Source: Bacillota bacterium (GTDB taxonomy: Bacteria; Bacillota; Clostridia; Oscillospirales; Oscillospiraceae). Taken from it: a stretch of DNA of 8,943 nt. The stretch spans positions 1 to 8,943 of the forward strand of contig JAJUHD010000100.1 of assembly GCA_029268085.1 (NCBI GenBank), read 5' to 3'. Under the pieces are notes generated by a model that was not told the DNA's origin, did not search any database, and was given only the letters and a program-made list of their open reading frames with translations. Positions 1 through 6,887 of the stretch are shown piece after piece; within the stretch, counting starts at the first letter, position 1, and each line of letters begins with the position of its first letter. A program made the position numbers and the translations under genes.

Positions 1-604
1 AATAACCATCGACAGTATTCCTCTCCCAAAGCACGGGCAGAGGACTTACATAATGCTTAACAAGCCCCGCGGCTACCTTTCCTCAATGTCGGACGACAGG
101 GGAAGGAAGACCGTCGCCGAACTTACAGCCAACGTCGGAGCAAGAGTTTACCCCGTCGGAAGGCTGGACTATGATTCGGAGGGGCTGCTTATTATGACTG
201 ACGACGGCGAGCTTGCGCATATGCTTATGCATCCTTCGCATGAGATCAAAAAGGTATATGAGGTGAGGGTGCAGGGCGGCAGCATTGAAAGAGCGCTTAC
301 GATACTCAGATCTCCTCTCAATATCGACGGCTATGTGATAAAGCCCGCACAAGTAAGGCTCCTTAAGCGTACCATGGACGGTGCGCTGCTCTCAATTACG
401 ATAACCGAAGGGCGGAACAGGCAGATCAGGAAAATGTGCGAAAAGGCGGGGCTTAAGGTCCTGCGTCTCAGGCGCGTCGCGGAAGGGAGCCTGAAGCTTG
501 GTGGACTTCCGGTCGGTCAATGGCGGTATTTAGACTTTAGCGAGATAGAGAACTTGCAGAAACCGCTTATAAATTCCGCCCAAAATATAAAATCAGCGAA
601 ATAA
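1..604 (+). CDS. rluB: 23S rRNA pseudouridine synthase, RluB/RsuA family (5' partial)
   Basis: Isomerises a specific uridine to pseudouridine in rRNA, most likely the large-subunit helix modified by RluB in other Firmicutes; acts in the cytoplasm during ribosome assembly. The frame is open to the left edge (first whole codon at position 2), and the residues before the Met at 53 (..RTYIMLNKPRGY) already match the family, so that Met is internal and the S4 RNA-binding domain lies outside the window. Visible motifs are NKPRGY with a following DxRGRKTV, the catalytic GRLDYDSEGLL (Asp in GRLD), the HPSHEIKKVYEV strand, and the C-terminal EGRNRQIRKMCEKAG with LRLRRVAEGSL. About 200 residues are present and end in a TAA. 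The target site (RluB versus RsuA or RluE type) is inferred from family habit in Firmicutes. No terminator hairpin is seen after the stop. Confidence 0.93.
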   Translation, partial: ITIDSIPLPKHGQRTYIMLNKPRGYLSSMSDDRGRKTVAELTANVGARVYPVGRLDYDSEGLLIMTDDGELAHMLMHPSHEIKKVYEVRVQGGSIERALTILRSPLNIDGYVIKPAQVRLLKRTMDGALLSITITEGRNRQIRKMCEKAGLKVLRLRRVAEGSLKLGGLPVGQWRYLDFSEIENLQKPLINSAQNIKSAK

Positions 605-660
605 ATACAGGTTTTTTGATTTTTAGCTCCTGCGGCACTTGCATTTGGTTTTATCCGTGT

Positions 661-675
661 AGTATCATTGATACT
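661..675 (+). promoter_or_regulatory. Perfect 15-bp palindrome, candidate operator before the RpiR-type gene
   Basis: AGTATCA-T-TGATACT is a perfect inverted repeat with 7-bp arms around one base, ending 36 nt before the regulator's ATG. It overlaps a weak promoter-like pair (TTGCAT at 639-644, 18 nt, TATCAT at 663-668). Outer short arms GGTTTT (647-652) and AAAACC (687-692) enclose it, so an RNA hairpin is also possible. The size and position fit an operator for the adjacent RpiR-family dimer, which would imply autoregulation. That role is inference; no binding motif is known for this protein. Confidence 0.4.
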
Positions 676-711
676 AAGCATTGGTCAAAACCGAAACGAG
701 GATGTGATTTA

Positions 712-1575
712 ATGGAAAAAGATGTTCTTGCTGTTATTGCGAATAGTAATATCCACTATTCGAAGGGACAGCGGCGCATTGCAAAATATATTCAGGAAAA
801 TTATGATAAGGCCGCTTTTATGACGGCGGGCAAGCTCGGCGCGACTGTGGGCGTCAGCGAATCGACAGTTGTCCGTTTTGCCGCCGAACTGGGTTACGAC
901 GGTTATCCGGGCATGAGAAAGGCACTTCAGGAGATAATCCGCAACCGCCTCACATCCGTACAGCGCATCGAGGTGGCGAAGGATCTCATTAACGGCTCCA
1001 ACGTACTTAAAGCCGTTTTGACAGCCGATATGGAAAAGCTGCAGAAGACGATTGAGGAGATCGACACAGTGAGCTTCAATGCGGCGGCGGATGCGATAAT
1101 AAATGCCGAACACGTTTATATAGTCGGTATGCGTTCATCCGCTGCTCTTTCGAGCTTTATGGGCTATTACCTCAACCTTCTGCGCGAAAACGTGCACCTT
1201 CTCCACGATACGGCTGTGACCGAGGTATACGAGCAGGTAATCCGTATCAGAAAGGGCGATGTTTTTATCGCGATGAGCTATCCGCGTTATTCGAGCAGAA
1301 CAGTAAAAGCGATGCGCTTTGCAAAAGACGCAGGGGCGACGACAATAAGCCTTACGGACGGCGAATCGTCGCCGCTTGCCCAAATATCCGATATAACTTT
1401 GTTTGCAAAGAGCGACATGGTTTCTTTCCTTGACTCCCTTGTCGCACCTTTAAGCCTGATAAACGCGCTGATAGTTTCTATCGGGCTGCGTTCTGAAGAC
1501 GCTTTGTCCGATACATTCAAGCGTCTGGAAACCGTCTGGACGGAGAATGAGGTTTATGAAAGCACTGCGGTCTGA
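712..1575 (+). CDS. MurR/RpiR family transcriptional regulator (HTH + SIS)
   Basis: A 287-residue DNA-binding regulator with the usual RpiR architecture and length. The N-terminal HTH_6 domain covers about residues 1-77, with the typical TAGKLGATVGVSESTVVRF and ELGYDGYPGMRKAL stretch at 38-72. A sugar-isomerase (SIS) domain follows at about 120-255 (VYIVGMRSSA at 135-144, then the MSYPRYSSRTV loop at 188-198). In this family the SIS domain senses a phosphosugar, so the ligand may be an amino-sugar or sugar phosphate, but the sequence does not say which. The start at 712 is chosen because GAGG at 698-701 is well spaced and the homology begins there; an upstream TTG at 616 would add about 32 unconserved residues. 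The 3' end overlaps the next gene by 20 nt. A palindrome 36 nt upstream suggests autoregulation. Confidence 0.92.
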   Translation: MEKDVLAVIANSNIHYSKGQRRIAKYIQENYDKAAFMTAGKLGATVGVSESTVVRFAAELGYDGYPGMRKALQEIIRNRLTSVQRIEVAKDLINGSNVLKAVLTADMEKLQKTIEEIDTVSFNAAADAIINAEHVYIVGMRSSAALSSFMGYYLNLLRENVHLLHDTAVTEVYEQVIRIRKGDVFIAMSYPRYSSRTVKAMRFAKDAGATTISLTDGESSPLAQISDITLFAKSDMVSFLDSLVAPLSLINALIVSIGLRSEDALSDTFKRLETVWTENEVYESTAV

Positions 1576-2797
1576 CGCTGCCGTAATCGGCGGCGGGGCG
1601 GCCGGTCTTATGGCCGCGGCTTTGCTTGCCGAACGCGGTATCGATACGCTGCTCATCGAGCCTAACAGGATAATGGGCAAAAAACTTCGTATCACGGGAA
1701 AGGGCCGCTGCAACATCACAAACGTCTGCGATAACAAGCGATTTCTGGAAAACGTTCCCTGCAACGGCAATTTTCTTTACAGCGCCATCAACAGGTTCGG
1801 AGCTGAAGACACGATGGCTTTTTTCGAGCGCATCGGAGTACCGCTAAAAACAGAGCGTGGGAACCGTGTTTTTCCGGTCAGTGACAGCGCGCATGACGTT
1901 GCCAACGCGCTCGAACGTTACGGACGTGAGAGGGGAGTGCGAATTCTCCATAAGCGCGTCACGGCTTTGAAAGCCGCAGACGGAGAGCTGAAAAGCGTGA
2001 TCGCGGAGGACACGGAGGTCTTATGCAAGGCGGCCGTGCTTTGCACCGGCGGGGCAAGCTATCCCGGCACAGGCTCGACAGGGGACGGGTATAGGCTTGC
2101 CGAAAGCCTTGGACACACGATAATCACGCCGCACCCTTCGCTTGTACCGCTCGTATCAAACGACGGATGGTGCGCAGAGATGCAGGGATTTTCCCTCCGC
2201 AACGTAACGCTGAGGGCTTTTGACGAAAGCGGAAAACTGATCTATGATGAGCTCGGCGAGATGCTTTTCACACATTTCGGCGTTTCAGGTCCGCTTGTGC
2301 TTTCGGCGAGCGCGCATATGCGGGATTTTTTCTCGCATAGTTACCGCCTTTCAATCGACCTCAAGCCCGGGCTTGATGAACAGCAGCTGGATGACAGAAT
2401 ACTGCGGGATTTCAGAAAATATGCGAACAGGGATTTCCAGAATTCGCTCTGCGACCTTGCTGGGCATACGATGATACCAGTGCTTGTCAGGCTCTCGGGA
2501 ATACCAGGGGATACTAAGGTCAATTCGATTACCAGAGAACAGCGAAGAGCGCTTGTCCGGCTGTTCAAGAGCTTTCCCGTCAGCGTTGCAGGCCCGCGGC
2601 CTGTCGCAGAGGCGATAATTACCTCCGGTGGAATCAGCGTAAAGGAAATTAACCCGAAAACGATGGCTTCAAAGCTCATTAGGGGCCTGCATTTTGCCGG
2701 CGAGATCATAGATGTAGACGCATATACAGGCGGCTTCAACCTCCAGATCGCATGGTCGACAGCCTACGCGGCGGCGCACTCCGTCGAGATCGACTGA
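1556..2797 (+). CDS. HI0933/YhiN-family FAD-dependent oxidoreductase
   Basis: A flavoprotein of about 413 residues, a typical length for the HI0933 (YhiN/BaiN-like, 'aminoacetone oxidase') family; the physiological substrate of most members is unknown. A Rossmann FAD site opens the protein (VIGGGAAGLMAA, residues 10-21, with Glu35 placed to bind the FAD ribose). Then come the family signatures GKGRCNITN (48-56) and CTGGASYPGTGSTGDGY, and near the C-terminus ITSGGISVKEINPKTM and FAGEIIDVDAYTGGFNLQIAW. No membrane segment or signal peptide is apparent. The ATG at 1556 is preferred because GGAG at 1542-1545 lies 10 nt before it; an ATG at 1547 has the same GGAG only 1 nt away and would add three residues. 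Either start lies within the end of the regulator gene, so translation is probably coupled. The regulator may control this enzyme, but that rests only on adjacency. Confidence 0.9.
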   Translation: MKALRSDAAVIGGGAAGLMAAALLAERGIDTLLIEPNRIMGKKLRITGKGRCNITNVCDNKRFLENVPCNGNFLYSAINRFGAEDTMAFFERIGVPLKTERGNRVFPVSDSAHDVANALERYGRERGVRILHKRVTALKAADGELKSVIAEDTEVLCKAAVLCTGGASYPGTGSTGDGYRLAESLGHTIITPHPSLVPLVSNDGWCAEMQGFSLRNVTLRAFDESGKLIYDELGEMLFTHFGVSGPLVLSASAHMRDFFSHSYRLSIDLKPGLDEQQLDDRILRDFRKYANRDFQNSLCDLAGHTMIPVLVRLSGIPGDTKVNSITREQRRALVRLFKSFPVSVAGPRPVAEAIITSGGISVKEINPKTMASKLIRGLHFAGEIIDVDAYTGGFNLQIAWSTAYAAAHSVEID

Positions 2798-2817
2798 ATA
2801 CTTGAAAGGATTTCAAT

Positions 2818-3498
2818 ATGAGCAGATATTACTCCGTCGCGATTGACGGGCCTTCGGGAGCAGGAAAGAGCACAATTGCGAAAATGTGTGCCGAGAGATT
2901 CGGCTTCCTGTATATTGATACCGGCGCGATATACCGTACCGTAGGAGTCGCCGTCCGTAATGCGGGGATCGGTTCCAAAGACGAGGCGGGCGTGACAGCC
3001 GTGCTCCCCAGTATCGATATAGCCATACGGCACGACGGAAACGGCCTTCAAAGGATGATACTTAACGGACAGGATGTTACGGACGAAATAAGGCTTCCGG
3101 AGATATCCATCTATGCATCGGATGTTTCCGCCATGCCGGCGGTTCGCTCGTTCCTGCTTGAAAAGCAGCGCGAATTTGCTCGGACAAACAATGTTATTAT
3201 GGACGGACGTGATATCGGCACCGTTGTTCTGCCGGATGCCGACCTCAAGATATTTTTAACCGCGAGCCCCGATGAGCGCGCGCAGCGAAGATTTGAAGAG
3301 CTGCAGCTCCGCGGTACGCAGGCGACCTATGATGATGTACTTCGGGATATTGTTTACCGCGACACAAACGACAGCAGGCGCTCGGCGGCACCCCTGCGTC
3401 CGGCGGAGGGAGCCGTTATACTTGACACGACCGGAAACACTCTCACGCAGAGCTTTGAACTGATCTGCGGACTTATCGAGGAGAAAATGTCGCGATGA
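2818..3498 (+). CDS. cmk: (d)CMP kinase
   Basis: Phosphorylates CMP and dCMP to the diphosphates with ATP, in the cytoplasm, recycling the CMP released by phospholipid synthesis and RNA decay. The 226-residue length is normal for the bacterial monomeric enzyme. Residues 8-19 hold the P-loop AIDGPSGAGKST, followed by YIDTGAIYR (32-40; many homologues have Met where this has Ile), the CMP-binding MDGRDIGTVVLPDADLKIFL region, the lid-type ERAQRR, and the RRSAAPLRPAEGAVILDTTG C-terminal block. An AAAGGA at 2805-2810 sits 7 nt before the ATG. The gene lies 20 nt after the flavoprotein gene, and its TGA overlaps the ATG of plsC as ATGA. The cmk - plsC - ispH/rpsA order is a conserved clostridial arrangement. 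Confidence 0.97.
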   Translation: MSRYYSVAIDGPSGAGKSTIAKMCAERFGFLYIDTGAIYRTVGVAVRNAGIGSKDEAGVTAVLPSIDIAIRHDGNGLQRMILNGQDVTDEIRLPEISIYASDVSAMPAVRSFLLEKQREFARTNNVIMDGRDIGTVVLPDADLKIFLTASPDERAQRRFEELQLRGTQATYDDVLRDIVYRDTNDSRRSAAPLRPAEGAVILDTTGNTLTQSFELICGLIEEKMSR

Positions 3499-4073
3499 GC
3501 ACTGCATATAAAATCTGCTGGTTTATTGCTTATCCGGTTTTCGGCCTGCTGTTTCCGTGCAAATATTATGGAAAAAAGAACATCCCTAACGAACCGGTCA
3601 TCGTCTGCGCAAATCATTCAAATTTTGTTGACCCGATACTTGTAGCTTTTGCGTTCGGCCATGGGCGCCAGCTTTTTTTCATGGCGAAAGCGGAGCTTTT
3701 CAGAATACCTGTTCTCAGCGGCATTTTAAGAATGCTAGGAGCCTTCCCTGTTTCACGAGGAGAGTCGGATATTAATTCCATACGCACTTCGATAAAGCAT
3801 CTGAAAAGCGGGCATCAGATAATGATGTTTCCCGAAGGGACAAGGGTCGGCATAGCTGATTCTGTTGCCGCAAAAAACGGAGCCGTGCGCATTGCGACAA
3901 AGATGAATGTCAAGATCCTTCCGGTTTATATAACCGCGGGGAAAAAAGTATTCCGTCGCTCAAAGCTTGTAATCGGAGAGCCCTATGCCCCGCAGATGCC
4001 TGAGGATAAGGATTTTAAGCACGTTTCAAACGAACTCATGTCAAAAATATACGCATTGGAGAAAACGTATTGA
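3495..4073 (+). CDS. plsC: 1-acyl-sn-glycerol-3-phosphate acyltransferase
   Basis: Transfers an acyl chain to lysophosphatidic acid to give phosphatidic acid, the branch point of membrane phospholipid synthesis; acts at the cytoplasmic face of the membrane. At 192 residues it is a compact PlsC. The catalytic HX4D motif is NHSNFVDP (His41, Asp46). Motif II is GAFPVSRG (82-89), motif III is FPEGTR (112-117), and a VKILPVYI segment matches the fourth block. A hydrophobic stretch at residues 8-20 may anchor the N-terminus. The start codon overlaps the cmk stop (ATGA) and the stop overlaps the ispH start (TTGA), so expression is probably coupled on one transcript. Acyl-donor preference (acyl-ACP or acyl-phosphate-derived) cannot be read from the sequence. 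Confidence 0.95.
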   Translation: MSTAYKICWFIAYPVFGLLFPCKYYGKKNIPNEPVIVCANHSNFVDPILVAFAFGHGRQLFFMAKAELFRIPVLSGILRMLGAFPVSRGESDINSIRTSIKHLKSGHQIMMFPEGTRVGIADSVAAKNGAVRIATKMNVKILPVYITAGKKVFRRSKLVIGEPYAPQMPEDKDFKHVSNELMSKIYALEKTY

Positions 4074-6163
4074 AAAAACTTATCATTTCAGATTACGCCG
4101 GTTTTTGCGCAGGTGTAAGCCGCTCGGTAAAATTGGTCGAGGGCAGACTTAAAAATAATGATAAGCCCTGCTATTGTCTGGGCGAGCTCATACATAACGA
4201 TGCGGTTGTTGAAAAGCTCCGCAATGCCGGGCTCAAAGTCGTCCATTCGGCGGAGGAAATACCGGAGGGAGCATGCGCCGTTATTCGGTCGCATGGGGCC
4301 GGTGCGAAGGAATACGAGATACTTAAAAATAAAAACTGCGAAATTGTAGACGCTACCTGCCATAAGGTACTTCATATACACAAGATAGTTGCGGAAGCGT
4401 CCGCGGCAGGGAGAATCCCCGTTGTTATCGGAGCAAAGGAGCATCCCGAAATCATAGCAATCTGCGGTTGGTGCGAAAATGCAAAGGTTTTTGCGGATGC
4501 GGACGAGTTTGAAGACTGGCTGCATACCGGTGAAAAGAACGTCAGTTTGCCTCTTACTGTGGTATTTCAGACGACACAAACCCAAAGGAATTTGGAAGAG
4601 ACTAAAAAAATTCTTAAAAAAGAGTGTACAAACAGCGAAGTATTTGATACAATATGCAGTGCTACATCCATCAGGCAATTAGATGCTGCCGCTTTATCGG
4701 AAAAATGCGGCGCAATGGTTGTTATCGGTGCGCGTAACAGCGCAAACAGCGTCCATCTGGCGGAAATTTGCAGGGAGCATTGCAAGAATGTTCAGTTTAT
4801 TTCTTCAGCGGATGAGCTCGATCTGTCCGCTTTTGATGGAATTGAAACCATTGGCATTACAGCCGGCGCATCAACGCCTGCGTGGATCATTAAGGAGGTA
4901 AAACAAACCATGACTGATGAACTGAGAATCGAAGAAACCACAGCGGAAGAGAAGGCAAAGGAGAACGCTCCCGAAACGGAGATGACCTTTGATCAGATGC
5001 TGGAGGAATCTATTAAAACAATATATAACGGCGATACCGTTAAGGGTGTCGTAGATGCGATAACCCCAACGGAAATAAGCGTCGATCTGGGAACCAAGCA
5101 TTCCGGCTACATTCCTGTTTCTGAATTTACGGATGATACGGATGCTCCCATTGAACAGCTCGTCAGGATTGGCGATACAATTGAAGCCTGCGTAGTCCGC
5201 GTCAACGACGTTGAAGGTACTATTATGCTTTCCAAAAAGCGTCTCGACGCCGTAAAATCATGGGCCGTCGTTGAAGAGGCCGCCGAAAACGGCACAGTCC
5301 TCGAAGGCACCATCACAGAAGAAAACAAGGGCGGCGTGGTCGTATCGATCAAGGGTGTCCGCGTGTTTGTCCCCGCTTCTCAGACAGGTCTGGGCAAGGA
5401 TGCCGACATGAGCGAGCTTCTCAAAAAGAAGGTTCGCCTTAAAATCACTGAGGTCAACCGCGGACGCCGCCGCGTCGTGGGCAGTATCCGTGCGGTTGCC
5501 AAGGATGAGCGCAGGGAACGTTCCGAAAAAATCTGGAGCGAGATCGAGGTCGGCAAGCACTATCAGGGCATCGTCAAGTCACTTACCGGTTACGGCGTAT
5601 TTGTCGATATCGGCGGGATTGATGGCATGATCCATGTTTCGGAGCTGAGCTGGAGCCGCATCAAGCAGCCTTCAGACATCGTAAGCGTCGGAGATACGGT
5701 TGATGTATATGTCATCAGCTTTGATAAAGAAAACCGTAAGATTTCCCTTGGCCACAAGGATCCCAACGGCAATCCTTGGGAGAAATTCATGAATACTTAC
5801 AAGGTCGATGACGTTGTCAACGTTAAGATAGTTAAGCTTATGCCCTTCGGCGCGTTTGCGGAAGTAATGCCCGGCGTTGACGGACTTATTCACATTTCCC
5901 AGATATCCAACCGCCGTATCGGAAAACCCGACGAAGTCCTATCCGTCGGACAGTCTGTCGATGCCAAAATCACTGCCGTCGATACCGATAAGCAGAAGAT
6001 ATCCCTCAGCATCCGTGCCCTGCTCGAGCCGGAGAAGAAACCTGAAGTTGAAAAAACTGCCACTCAGGAAGAGACTGTTACCGAGGAAAAAGCCGTAATT
6101 TATGAAGTCTCAGAAAAAGGAGAAGCGACCGGCGTCGCTCCCGAATCGGAAGAGACTAGGTAA
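4070..6163 (+). CDS. ispH-rpsA: IspH (HMBPP reductase) fused to ribosomal protein S1
   Basis: A bifunctional 697-residue protein. Residues 1 to about 280 are IspH, the [4Fe-4S] enzyme that reduces HMBPP to IPP and DMAPP in the last MEP step. The three cluster cysteines are Cys13 (GFCAGV), Cys97 (DATC) and Cys196 (DTICSAT). Other active-site residues in place are His42, His75 (SHG), His125 and Glu127 (KEHPE), Thr169 (QTTQT), the NSAN motif (223-226) and Ser268. An acidic linker (about 281-316) leads to four S1/OB-fold RNA-binding domains at about 319-389, 406-474, 493-562 and 578-649, then an acidic tail. The last two carry the best S1 signatures (GYGVFVDIGGIDGMIHVSELS; FGAFAEVMPGVDGLIHISQIS). 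The TTG start has GGAG 8 nt upstream and overlaps the plsC stop. This fusion is known in Clostridia. A strong internal ribosome site precedes Met281. The gene ends at a terminator. Confidence 0.96.
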   Translation: MKKLIISDYAGFCAGVSRSVKLVEGRLKNNDKPCYCLGELIHNDAVVEKLRNAGLKVVHSAEEIPEGACAVIRSHGAGAKEYEILKNKNCEIVDATCHKVLHIHKIVAEASAAGRIPVVIGAKEHPEIIAICGWCENAKVFADADEFEDWLHTGEKNVSLPLTVVFQTTQTQRNLEETKKILKKECTNSEVFDTICSATSIRQLDAAALSEKCGAMVVIGARNSANSVHLAEICREHCKNVQFISSADELDLSAFDGIETIGITAGASTPAWIIKEVKQTMTDELRIEETTAEEKAKENAPETEMTFDQMLEESIKTIYNGDTVKGVVDAITPTEISVDLGTKHSGYIPVSEFTDDTDAPIEQLVRIGDTIEACVVRVNDVEGTIMLSKKRLDAVKSWAVVEEAAENGTVLEGTITEENKGGVVVSIKGVRVFVPASQTGLGKDADMSELLKKKVRLKITEVNRGRRRVVGSIRAVAKDERRERSEKIWSEIEVGKHYQGIVKSLTGYGVFVDIGGIDGMIHVSELSWSRIKQPSDIVSVGDTVDVYVISFDKENRKISLGHKDPNGNPWEKFMNTYKVDDVVNVKIVKLMPFGAFAEVMPGVDGLIHISQISNRRIGKPDEVLSVGQSVDAKITAVDTDKQKISLSIRALLEPEKKPEVEKTATQEETVTEEKAVIYEVSEKGEATGVAPESEETR
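4891..4912 (+). promoter_or_regulatory. Internal Shine-Dalgarno and in-frame ATG at the IspH/S1 junction
   Basis: TAAGGAGGT (4891-4899) is nearly the full complement of the 16S rRNA 3' end and lies 10 nt before an ATG at 4910. That ATG is codon 281 of the fusion, in frame, and is the first residue after the IspH domain. Initiation here would give a free 417-residue S1 protein starting MTDELRIEE. Caution: the same bases encode Ile-Lys-Glu-Val, a common sequence at IspH C-termini, so part of the match may be a by-product of coding. Initiation here is inferred, not shown. Confidence 0.5.
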
Positions 6164-6183
6164 GCCTTTAAGCTCAGTTAATT

Positions 6184-6221
6184 AAGCCCCCGTTTGCGAG
6201 CTTCGTAACCGGGGGCTTTTT
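6184..6221 (+). terminator. Rho-independent terminator after ispH-rpsA
   Basis: A 9-bp stem, AAGCCCCCG (6184-6192) pairing with CGGGGGCTT (6210-6218), is followed by a run of five T (6217-6221). The loop can itself form a small inner helix (CGA 6197-6199 with TCG 6203-6205). It starts 20 nt after the stop codon and closes the transcript of the upstream genes. Confidence 0.93.
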
Positions 6222-6321
6222 GTGACTATTACCGGTTTGCGCCGATACTTGATAATTGAAGCGTTCATTGAGCATTGCTTTTACTGTAATTTAACTAAAT
6301 TTAATTATTTGTTATACTTTC

Positions 6322-6350
6322 TTGCTAAATTTTGAATTTTCGTGTATAAT
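6322..6350 (+). promoter_or_regulatory. Sigma-A-type promoter for the carD-ispD-ispF unit
   Basis: TTGCTA (6322-6327) and a consensus TATAAT (6345-6350) are separated by exactly 17 nt within an AT-rich stretch about 100 nt after the terminator. Transcription would start near 6357, giving a leader of about 44 nt before the carD start. A second, weaker -10-like TATACT lies at 6313-6318. Nothing else is recognised between 6222 and 6320. Confidence 0.75.
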
Positions 6351-6359
6351 CTATATTGT

Positions 6360-6373
6360 GAGTACATATACTC
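6360..6373 (+). repeat. Short inverted repeat just after the carD promoter
   Basis: GAGTA-cata-TACTC, 5-bp perfect arms around a 4-nt centre, lies about 3 to 16 nt after the expected transcription start. It could be an operator or a small hairpin at the 5' end of the carD mRNA. Five-base arms can arise by chance in AT-rich DNA, so confidence is low. Confidence 0.25.
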
Positions 6374-6400
6374 TTAAATTTTTTGACAGGAGGGATGAAC

Positions 6401-6877
6401 TTGTTTCGCGTTGGAGACCGGATAGCACACCCGATGCATGGTGCGGGTATTATAGACAGCATCGTTAAACGCAAAGTTGACGGCGCGGAAAAAGACTACT
6501 ATGTTCTTAAGCTTCCCGTCGGCGATATGCTCGTGATGATACCGGTCGACTGCTGCGACAGCATTGGGGTAAGACCGATCGTGGACCCGGAAGTGGCCGA
6601 AAGCATTATAAACGCAATTGCGGGTATTGAGGTCAACATGACCCAGAACTGGAATAAGCGCTATCGTGAAAATATGCTCAAAATTAAAAGCGGCGATCTT
6701 CTCGAAGTAGCCGCGGTGATAAAGGGCTTAATGCTCAGAGATACCGACAGGGGGCTTTCAACAGGGGAGCGCAAGATGCTGCACTCGGCAAAACAGATCC
6801 TGATTTCGGAGATCGTTCTGTCCGAAAGCATCAGCTATGAGGAAGTTGAACAGAGAATAAATACGGCTGTTTCCTGA
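6401..6877 (+). CDS. CarD/CdnL-family transcriptional regulator
   Basis: A 158-residue protein of the CarD_CdnL_TRCF family, whose members bind the RNA polymerase beta subunit and stabilise open promoter complexes, notably at rRNA promoters. The N-terminal RNA-polymerase-interacting domain (about 1-60) begins with the family's characteristic MFRVGDRIAHPMHGAGII and has the KDYYVLKLPVGDMLVMIPVD strand block. The rest is predicted helical, as in other CarD proteins; its length is close to the 162 residues of mycobacterial CarD. The TTG at 6401 is chosen because AGGAGG (6388-6393) lies 7 nt before it and the family starts there; an ATG at 6395 touches the Shine-Dalgarno, and a TTG at 6383 precedes it. 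The gene follows a strong promoter and precedes ispD-ispF, a placement often seen in Firmicutes. Its targets here are unknown. Confidence 0.9.
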   Translation: MFRVGDRIAHPMHGAGIIDSIVKRKVDGAEKDYYVLKLPVGDMLVMIPVDCCDSIGVRPIVDPEVAESIINAIAGIEVNMTQNWNKRYRENMLKIKSGDLLEVAAVIKGLMLRDTDRGLSTGERKMLHSAKQILISEIVLSESISYEEVEQRINTAVS

Positions 6878-6887
6878 AATAGGTTCG

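Noticed and set aside
605..630. T-rich stretch after the pseudouridine synthase gene as a terminator
   Set aside because: No stable G/C-rich hairpin precedes the T-run, so it does not meet the usual pattern.
616..711. TTG at 616 as start of the RpiR-type gene
   Set aside because: It adds about 32 residues not typical of the family and would put the palindrome inside the coding region; the ATG at 712 has a proper GAGG site.
4604..4621. Two A-runs (7 and 6 bases) in ispH as a programmed frameshift site
   Set aside because: They encode Lys-Lys in an IspH frame that continues intact with all motifs on both sides; no stop-bounded alternative product or stimulatory structure is seen.
4088..4678. 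196-codon minus-strand frame within the IspH part
   Set aside because: Shadow of the IspH reading frame; no ribosome site or family resemblance seen.
6383..6400. TTG at 6383 or ATG at 6395 as start of carD
   Set aside because: The first precedes the Shine-Dalgarno and the second touches it; TTG at 6401 has a 7-nt spacer and gives the family's MFRVGD start.
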